From positions 1 through 30,500 of the forward strand of contig NZ_SSNW01000071.1 of NCBI RefSeq assembly GCF_004801315.1: 30,500 nucleotides of DNA, in the 5' to 3' direction. A model generated the notes under the pieces. That model made no database searches, was not told the DNA's origin, and worked only from the letters and a program-made list of their open reading frames with translations. This stretch comes from Deinococcus sp. Arct2-2 (GTDB lineage: Bacteria; Deinococcota; Deinococci; Deinococcales; Deinococcaceae). Positions 25,962 to 30,500 of the stretch are shown here, in pieces (positions within the stretch are counted from its first letter, which is position 1; every line of letters starts with the position of its first letter). A program made the position numbers and the translations under genes.

Positions 25962-25997
25962 AGCTTTGGCAGTTATTTGGCGGTGACGGTTGCGGGC

Positions 25998-26098
25998 GAA
26001 CCCCCCAGTCTGCGTTGCAGCCAGCCCCCCTCAAGGGGAGCGCAACAGCTTGTGTCCCCACCTCTAAGGGGGGGCGTTGCGCCAGCAACGGGGGGGTT
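25998..26098. repeat. Intergenic structured repeat, copy B
   Basis: This is the near-identical partner of the element at 21631-21731, with the same ends and internal CCCC-TCAA-GGGG. The second hairpin is CGTTGC-GCCA-GCAACG (26075-26090), in which an A-to-G change in one arm is matched by a T-to-C change in the other relative to copy A. Confidence 0.85.
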
Positions 26099-26149
26099 CA
26101 CCTTCCAAGTCAGTGTCCCCAAGATGCAGCTCAGCTAGCCATACGGCGC

Positions 26150-26179
26150 AAGGGCCAGAGATTCAAGTCTCTGGCCCTT
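26150..26179. terminator. 12-bp perfect hairpin between convergent genes
   Basis: The stem AAGGGCCAGAGA (26150-26161) / TCTCTGGCCCTT (26168-26179) has a 6-nt loop TTCAAG. The 9-bp direct repeat TACGGCGCA flanks it at 26142-26150 and 26192-26200. It lies between the SBP and DUF4258 genes. Neither strand has a strong U tract after it. Confidence 0.65.
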
Positions 26180-26211
26180 CCACACTGTCTTTACGGCGCA
26201 TGGCCGACACC

Positions 26212-26928
26212 CTACGCGCTCCGTTTCCACTTCCCTTTGCTGCGGTGGCCTGCGCGGTTGCCCAACTGCGCGGTGCGGCTGCGAATCTGCTCGTCGTCGT
26301 AGCGCAGCATCACGGCCAAGCGGGCGCGGCTGATGATGTGATGCGGGTGCTTGGGCACGAAGGCCGTCACGATGTCCAGCACGGAGTTTTCTGACCCAAT
26401 GCGGCCATATGGATGCTGCACCACCACATGTAGCGGCAGGGCCACGCCACATGCCTCGAAGTAGCCGCACACCAGCCAGCGGCGGTCTTCGGGGTACACG
26501 GCCCGTACGCGCCCGGCCAGCAACACCTGCATGATGTCGTGTTCCAAAAACCCCTCTGCGCGGGCGTGCCCGATGGCGTGGGCGCACACATGGTACTGGC
26601 CCTCGTACACGGCGTCGCGCAATCGGGCGTGGGCGCGGGCCAACGAAAAATCGTCGGTGGCGACGCCTGCCAAATCCACTTCCCGCTGCGGCTTTACGGG
26701 CTTGGCACTCAGTTGGGCGGACCGCACCGGAATGGGCGTGGGCGCACGGCGGGCGGCTTTTTCGGCGCGGGCAAGTTGGGCGCGTAAGACCAGTAAATCT
26801 GTCCCGCCTTGCAGCTCTTTGGCTGTTGTAGACGGGGCAGAGCTTCCCACGCGGTGTGCATCCACACGGTCTGGACGTGCACGCTGGGAACGCTGGGGGC
26901 TGACGGGCCTGCTGGACTGTTTTGTCAC
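26212..26928 (-). CDS. DUF4258 domain-containing protein
   Basis: The 238-residue protein has a disordered, basic Pro/Arg/Ser-rich N-terminal ~90 residues. A DUF4258-like domain follows at about 98-195: HARLRDAVYEGQYHVCAHAI, then DIMQVLLAGRVRAVYPEDRRWLVCGYF and LPLHVVVQH..., with a late VLDIVTAFVP. The tail is basic (GHRSKGKWKRS). The domain's function is not established; the fold has been compared to RelE/BECR-type nucleases, but no antitoxin-like partner gene sits next to it. GGGAGG (26936-26941) 7 nt before the GTG at 26928 sets the start; a longer reading to 27036 runs through the leader. The leader is ~160 nt with a strong hairpin and U tract, so expression may be attenuated. Confidence 0.75.
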   Translation of the reverse strand: MTKQSSRPVSPQRSQRARPDRVDAHRVGSSAPSTTAKELQGGTDLLVLRAQLARAEKAARRAPTPIPVRSAQLSAKPVKPQREVDLAGVATDDFSLARAHARLRDAVYEGQYHVCAHAIGHARAEGFLEHDIMQVLLAGRVRAVYPEDRRWLVCGYFEACGVALPLHVVVQHPYGRIGSENSVLDIVTAFVPKHPHHIISRARLAVMLRYDDEQIRSRTAQLGNRAGHRSKGKWKRSA

Positions 26929-27015
26929 GGCGAAACCTCCCAAAACTGTCTGTTGCCCCGGCTGCCGTCTCGCTTTTTGGGGAAAAAAGGTCTGAATATC
27001 GCCCTGACCACCCTC

Positions 27016-27060
27016 AAAAAAGAAAAGGCCCCTCAAACACGGCTTCGTGTTCGTGGGGGA
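27016..27060 (-). terminator. Intrinsic terminator or attenuator in the DUF4258 leader
   Basis: On the minus strand, CCCC...AACACG-AAGC-CGTGTT...GGGG (plus coordinates 27055-27058 with 27029-27032 and 27046-27051 with 27036-27041) is followed by CCTTTTCTTTTTT (27016-27030). No minus-strand gene lies upstream before 27242, so it would terminate a transcript of about 70 nt starting near the TACACT box. Confidence 0.65.
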
Positions 27061-27094
27061 GGCAGGCGACGTACCCTATTCAGGGCATAAGGAA

Positions 27095-27100
27095 AGTGTA
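27095..27100 (-). promoter_or_regulatory. -10 box (TACACT) of the leader transcript
   Basis: It is the best -10 on the minus strand upstream of the DUF4258 gene. A start near 27088 gives a ~160-nt leader to GTG 26928, with the hairpin/U-tract in its first half and a small CCCT-GAAT-AGGG hairpin near the 5' end. Confidence 0.4.
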
Positions 27101-27241
27101 GCACGCTCCCTGCGGCCATGATGTGATGCGGTTGGCAGACATCGGGCCAGTAGATTCCTAGGCTGAAAGCGTTCGCCACGCTGCCCGAGTGTTGTTCTGT
27201 TTCCCGCCCCTGCACCTCGTTTGCCCGCCGGAGGAACGCCC

Positions 27242-28105
27242 ATGATTCGCCCCATGCAGACCACCGATACGCCCGATGTCCTCGCGCTGCTGAACTGGAT
27301 GGACGACGCCCCACACCGGGAAGTGTTCGCCCCCGACGCCCGTACCGCCGCCGAACTGCACCTCGAATGCGAAGACAGCACGTGCCTCGTAGATGCCGAC
27401 GATGAAGGCAACGTGCTGGGCTACTGCGCGGTGTCGCCGTTCCGGGATGGTGTGGTCATCGAAGGCCCGGTGTCGGAGGGCGGGCATACGGCAGCCCTGC
27501 TGACCCGCGCTGTAGACCAGGCCGAGGGCCTTCCGGTGTACGCCTTTTGCGCCCTTGACAATGCGCCGGTGCGCGAAGCCCTCGAAGTGGCGGGCCTGAC
27601 GCCCATGCACACCACCGACTTTTACTCCGCGCCGCTGCAACGCCTGACCCCTGCGGCCCGCGCCCCCGATGGGCACACCATTTCGCGGCAGTTGGCCCAA
27701 GCCGAATACATGGCCCTGTACCGTGCCAGCGAAGACGGCTGGGCCGGAAGACTGGACTGGACGGCAGAGGAATACCACGCCCATTTTCACCGCGACGACG
27801 TGCGCCTGATTGCCCTGATGAAAGAAGGCCGCCCGGTGGGATTTGCCGAACTGGAACTGAATACCGAGGCCACCCGCGCCGACCTGACCTACCTCGCCGT
27901 GCATCCCGCCGAGCGCGGCCAAGGCTACGGGCGCACGCTGCTGGCCCTAGCCGCCGCCGAAGCCGACACCCATCCGGCCCTGATGACCCTCCGTGCCCGC
28001 GCCCACGATCATGCCCGCGCCGCCCGCGCCCTATACACCCGCGCTGGCCTGAAACCCTGCCGCAGCATCGTCACTTACCTCAAGGATTCGGACGAAGAAG
28101 CCTAG
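27242..28105 (+). CDS. GNAT-family N-acetyltransferase (tandem domains)
   Basis: The 287-residue protein has a clear C-terminal GNAT domain (about 140-287): GFAELELN, the acetyl-CoA binding motif A AVHPAERGQGYGRTLL, then ARAHDHARAARALYTRAGLKP and a final strand. The first half (about 1-125) has the same strand-helix pattern with VLGYCAVSPFRDG and ALDNAPVREALEVAGL, so it is probably a degenerate second GNAT domain; the pair forms the tandem architecture found in several actinobacterial and Deinococcus acetyltransferases. GGAGGA (27230-27235) 6 nt before ATG 27242 sets the start. Candidate -10 boxes TAGATT (27151-27156) and TAGGCT (27159-27164) would give a ~70-nt leader. The acetylated substrate cannot be told. 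Confidence 0.87.
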   Translation: MIRPMQTTDTPDVLALLNWMDDAPHREVFAPDARTAAELHLECEDSTCLVDADDEGNVLGYCAVSPFRDGVVIEGPVSEGGHTAALLTRAVDQAEGLPVYAFCALDNAPVREALEVAGLTPMHTTDFYSAPLQRLTPAARAPDGHTISRQLAQAEYMALYRASEDGWAGRLDWTAEEYHAHFHRDDVRLIALMKEGRPVGFAELELNTEATRADLTYLAVHPAERGQGYGRTLLALAAAEADTHPALMTLRARAHDHARAARALYTRAGLKPCRSIVTYLKDSDEEA

Positions 28106-28201
28106 AGTTGCTGGGGTTGATCTGGGTGGCGTTGGCCGTTCACTTGTCCGTATTTGGCCTGCGCCGGGTTGGGCGGCACAATCCTCTGGCCGGGCAAGGA
28201 C

Positions 28202-28207
28202 TAGGCT
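28202..28207 (+). promoter_or_regulatory. -10 box (TAGGCT) of the small CxxC/HxH gene
   Basis: It ends 8 nt before ATG 28216 and argues against extending the gene back to 28108. Confidence 0.5.
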
Positions 28208-28215
28208 CGGCGGGT

Positions 28216-28524
28216 ATGGCTAAGAAGGACAAAACGACTCCGCGCATGGCGTTCGTCACGCTGCGTGACCTCCCCGGCACCCGCGTCATGTTCTGGGTGG
28301 TGGACGAATGCCCCTATTGCGGCGAGCGCCACTTGCACCCGGCAGGCAACCTCCGCACCGCCGACCCCAGTGACCGCCTTGGCGAAGTGCCAGCCGCGTG
28401 TGACCCTACCCGTGTGTACGAATTGGCCCTGCCGCCCCGTCCCAAAAAGAAGGCAGGCAAAACCGAGCGCCGCAAAGAACGCCAAGGCGGAAAGCGGGAC
28501 GTGGTGGACGACGACAAGTGGTAG
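28216..28524 (+). CDS. Small putative zinc-binding protein, unknown function
   Basis: The 102-residue protein has a compact core with FWVVDECPYCGERHLHPAGNL, where Cys-x2-Cys followed by His-x-His looks like a metal site. A later Cys (AACDPTRVYELALPP) could complete it. The C-terminal ~30 residues are strongly basic (KKKAGKTERRKERQ) and then acidic (VVDDDKW), suggesting nucleic-acid contact. I do not recognise the family. The leaderless-type promoter sets the start. It lies 110 bp after the acetyltransferase gene on the same strand. Confidence 0.72.
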   Translation: MAKKDKTTPRMAFVTLRDLPGTRVMFWVVDECPYCGERHLHPAGNLRTADPSDRLGEVPAACDPTRVYELALPPRPKKKAGKTERRKERQGGKRDVVDDDKW

Positions 28525-28560
28525 GCCTAAGGGTGCCTCGTAAAGCCTCGTTTTTGCGCC

Positions 28561-28650
28561 CTCACCCTTGAGGGGGGAGGGCTGGGGAGGGGGTGAGTGA
28601 GCGTTAGCGATTGCCTTTCCCCAGACCCTTCGGCCCTCCACCCTTAAACA
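28561..28650. repeat. Intergenic repeat, family 2, copy D
   Basis: CTCACCC (28561-28567) pairs with GGGTGAG (28591-28597) around a G-rich loop. GTGAGCGttaGCGATTGCC and an AGACCCTTCGG.CCCT tail follow. The same order of blocks recurs at 30326-30412. It fills the gap between the small CxxC/HxH gene and the DUF305 gene, which converge. Confidence 0.75.
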
Positions 28651-28666
28651 ATCTTTTCCCCCGCCC

Positions 28667-29347
28667 TCAAGGGTGAGAATGCCCGTCCGTCCCCGCTGGA
28701 AGACTGGGGGCCGCGCCGCCCATGTCCATCCCGTCCATCGTGCCTGCTGCCGAGGGCGTGGGCAACGGCTTCCCGCCTCTGCTCTCCAAAAGCGCCGTCA
28801 TTAAGCGAATTTCAGCGGCTTGGGTGGAGGCGATTTGGCGGGCCAAAGCCAGCACCTCAGGGCGCACTCGCTCGGTCAATACGGGTTTGACCATTGCCAC
28901 AGCGCCCTGATGGTGCCGGATCATCAGTTGCAAAAATTCCCGCTCGGCCTGTGCTGGCGTGCTTTCATCAAGGCTGTTGACCTCGGTGGGCGTTGCCATT
29001 CCCATCATCGCGGCGTGTTCTGAACTCATACCCGCGCCGCCCCAGGGCAGGCCCCACAGAGTCAGCCAGCCGCGCATCTGCCCAATCTGCTCCTGCTGAG
29101 ACAACTGAATATCGAGCGCCAATGAACGCAGGGTGCGGTCTGTGCTGCGGTCACGAATTCGGGTCGCCATGTCTACGGCCTGCGCGTGGTGCTGGATCAT
29201 TTCGCGTACAAAGCGGGTCTCGGTGCTCGCTTCACTCGGCTTGGCGAGGCGGGGAGCCAGCAGCAAAAACGCCGCCAAGAGCGCAGCCACCGCCAACGCG
29301 GAGGCGGCCAATACAGCGGGAGAAATAGACGGACGGCGGCGAGTCAT
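28667..29347 (-). CDS. DUF305 domain-containing exported or membrane-anchored protein
   Basis: The 226-residue protein has a short basic tail (MTRRRPS) and one TM/signal segment (about 11-31), then a DUF305 domain in two similar halves: REMIQHHAQAVDMA (near 50) and LMIRHHQGAVAMV (near 140), each with the paired His of this ferritin-like family. A Met/His-rich C terminus (MDGMDMGG...GHSHP) may bind copper or another metal. Similar proteins often sit with copper-resistance genes, but none are seen here. ATG 29347 has TATACT (29355-29360) 7 nt upstream and no Shine-Dalgarno. It is divergent from the YdcF-like gene. Confidence 0.92.
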   Translation of the reverse strand: MTRRRPSISPAVLAASALAVAALLAAFLLLAPRLAKPSEASTETRFVREMIQHHAQAVDMATRIRDRSTDRTLRSLALDIQLSQQEQIGQMRGWLTLWGLPWGGAGMSSEHAAMMGMATPTEVNSLDESTPAQAEREFLQLMIRHHQGAVAMVKPVLTERVRPEVLALARQIASTQAAEIRLMTALLESRGGKPLPTPSAAGTMDGMDMGGAAPSLPAGTDGHSHP

Positions 29348-29415
29348 TGCGTGCAGTATAGGTTTGATTCTGCATTATCACTAGGACGCTTTGTCCGTTG
29401 CGTGATCTGTCCCGC

Positions 29416-29421
29416 TACACT
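29416..29421 (+). promoter_or_regulatory. -10 box of the YdcF-like gene (TACACT)
   Basis: It ends 7 nt before GTG 29429 and rejects the open frame that extends back into the DUF305 gene. Confidence 0.6.
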
Positions 29422-29428
29422 GCCCCGC

Positions 29429-30265
29429 GTGACTCTGGGCCTGCAGACAAGACAAACGGCAATCCATGAGCGTGTGCGCGGCGTGCTGAGCGGGGCTGCC
29501 ATTGGCTGCGCGTTTGCCGTCCTCGCCGCGTATTTGGGTGAGGTTCGTGCGCCCGTGCCGCTGCTGCTGGCCTGTATTCTGGCCTCCGCAGGCTTGGGCG
29601 CATTCCGCCTTCCCCGCCGCGTGCTGAAGGTGGGCGCGGGTGCGCTGGCGGCACTGTTTGCCCTGTGCCTGCTGACGCCTGTGTTGCGTGCGCCGCTGGC
29701 CTCGCTGACCGAAAACGCCGAACCCGTGCAGTCGGATGCCGTCATTGTGTTGGGTGCGGGCGTGTGGTGCGGCACTGGGGCACTAGAACCGTCCAGCCTC
29801 GCCCGCCTGATCCGGGGGCTGGGACTTTGGCAGGCGGGCTTTGCCCCGGCGGTTACGGTGTCGCAGCAATCGGGCCTCATCGGGCCGAAAGACTGCCCTA
29901 AACTCAGCGATTTGGAACAGGCCTATATTCGCGGCCTATATCCCAAGGGCGGCCCTCAAGTCCTGACCCTTCCCAACGTGACTACCACGCGGGATGAGGC
30001 CGCCCGTGTGCGGGAACTGGCCCGCGTGCGCGGCTGGAAGCGGGTGCTGCTCGTGACTTCACCCTCTCATTCTGCCCGTGCCGCCCGCCTGTTCCGCGCC
30101 CAACTTGCACCGTTGGGAGTCAGTGTGACTAGTGTCAATGCCCCAGAAACACGATTCGATACGACTTTGCCCCTGCCCTCAGACCGCTTGGCCGCCCTGC
30201 GCGTGCTGCTGTATGAGGGAATTTCGCGGACGAAGGCGGGAGTAGGGGGGACGCCGGAGCGGTAG
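29429..30265 (+). CDS. YdcF/SanA/ElyC-family (DUF218) membrane protein
   Basis: The 278-residue protein has two hydrophobic segments in the first 95 residues (SGAAIGCAFAVLAAYLG and VGAGALAALFALCLL), then the DUF218 domain: SDAVIVLGAGVW, RLIRGLGLWQAGFAPAVTVS, a family-typical EQAYIRGLYP, TTTRDEAARV and VLLVTSPSHSARAARLF. Members are linked to envelope and peptidoglycan physiology, with no firm activity. The start is GTG 29429 from the leaderless promoter; the open frame upstream to 29186 overlaps DUF305 antisense. Confidence 0.87.
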   Translation: MTLGLQTRQTAIHERVRGVLSGAAIGCAFAVLAAYLGEVRAPVPLLLACILASAGLGAFRLPRRVLKVGAGALAALFALCLLTPVLRAPLASLTENAEPVQSDAVIVLGAGVWCGTGALEPSSLARLIRGLGLWQAGFAPAVTVSQQSGLIGPKDCPKLSDLEQAYIRGLYPKGGPQVLTLPNVTTTRDEAARVRELARVRGWKRVLLVTSPSHSARAARLFRAQLAPLGVSVTSVNAPETRFDTTLPLPSDRLAALRVLLYEGISRTKAGVGGTPER

Positions 30266-30325
30266 GAAGTGGATCGTAGATCGTGGAACGTGGGAAAGGC
30301 GTGGCGGTGATGTTGCCCTTAGCTC

Positions 30326-30412
30326 CTCACCCTTGAGGGGGGAGGTTGGGAGGGGGTGAGTGAGCGCAGCGATTGCCCTTCCTTAGACCCTTCGACCCTA
30401 GACCCTTAGACA
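30326..30412. repeat. Intergenic repeat, family 2, copy E
   Basis: CTCACCC (30326-30332) pairs with GGGTGAG (30354-30360). The GTGAGCGcaGCGATTGCC block and AGACCCTTCGACCCTAGACCC tail follow, the same order as at 28561-28650. The 30266-30325 stretch before it holds GGATCGTGG and GTGGGAAAGGCGTGG motifs shared with 70-112 and 14041-14092. No gene is supported in 30266-30500. Confidence 0.75.
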
Positions 30413-30500
30413 AAGCCCCAGCAACCGCGCCCGCCCCATCCGTTCCAGGGCTACCGCAAAGTCAGGAGGCTCATGAGATAGGTGGTGTCGAGGGCGGCAC

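Noticed and set aside
29186..29428. 81-residue extension of the YdcF-like protein
   Set aside because: It is antisense to DUF305 and upstream of the TACACT -10 box.
1..30500. Radiation/desiccation response motif (RDRM) operators
   Set aside because: I looked by eye for the TTATG...CATAA palindrome. The closest was a single half (TTATGCCC) near 27085-27090, which lacks its partner.
1..30500. tRNA or rRNA genes, transposases, phage or integrase genes
   Set aside because: No GTTCRA-type T-loop, cloverleaf or recombinase motif was seen. Repeats are short and noncoding. A covariance search would be needed to exclude them fully.

Overview
The window reads as chromosomal DNA of a Deinococcus-type bacterium. 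This is an inference from high G+C, dense housekeeping genes, three-domain fasciclin and MIP channel genes, and above all the start-site pattern. About nineteen of the twenty-eight genes have a TANNNT -10 hexamer only 5-9 nt before the start codon (ATG, GTG or TTG) and no Shine-Dalgarno. That leaderless arrangement is known to be common in Deinococcus. I saw no tRNA, rRNA, CRISPR array, transposase, phage gene or integrase.

Layout. 1-4432 (all minus): a membrane protein, an alkyl-base DNA glycosylase (Mpg/AAG), a 4-oxalocrotonate tautomerase-like protein, a YcaQ/AlkZ-type glycosylase, a small membrane protein and glmM. Several of these are packed tightly, with the -10 of the downstream gene overlapping the stop codon of the upstream one. 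4643-5401 (plus): a Gly/Gln-rich DUF937 protein with a good terminator. 5639-7366 (minus): an aquaporin-family channel and cysK. Six 14-bp tandem repeats separate cysK from a divergent metallophosphoesterase (7529-8428, plus). 8527-10383 (minus): an exported protein with three FAS1 domains. 10620-13931 (minus): ftsK. 14199-14630 (plus): a JAMM/MPN+ metalloprotease. 14742-20048 (minus): a nucleoside hydrolase, a small hypothetical and a secreted pullulanase with three CBM41 modules. 20201-20449 (plus): a small acidic protein. 20521-20853 (minus): an FKBP. 21008-21601 (plus): signal peptidase I. 21782-23104 (minus): mnmE. 23579-24829 (plus): an exported vanadium haloperoxidase/PAP2-type protein. 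25173-25961 (plus): an amino-acid-type ABC substrate-binding protein without its permease. 26212-26928 (minus): a DUF4258 protein with a long structured leader. 27242-28105 (plus): a double-GNAT protein. 28216-28524 (plus): a small CxxC/HxH protein. 28667-29347 (minus): a DUF305 protein. 29429-30265 (plus): a YdcF/DUF218 protein.

There is no single obvious pathway. The window is mostly single-gene transcription units. Loose themes are alkylation repair (two glycosylases side by side), envelope and export (signal peptidase, FAS1 protein, pullulanase, PAP2, SBP, DUF305, YdcF, MIP channel, glmM) and cell division/segregation (ftsK). The intergenic DNA carries at least two families of short structured repeats. 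One family keeps a hairpin through compensatory base changes.

I did not find a defence island or a clearly new multi-gene system. The most notable signals are the leaderless promoter grammar, including -10 boxes built on stop codons; the covarying intergenic hairpin repeats; the 14-bp tandem TTGA(C/T)T array; and a likely attenuator or small RNA ahead of the DUF4258 gene.
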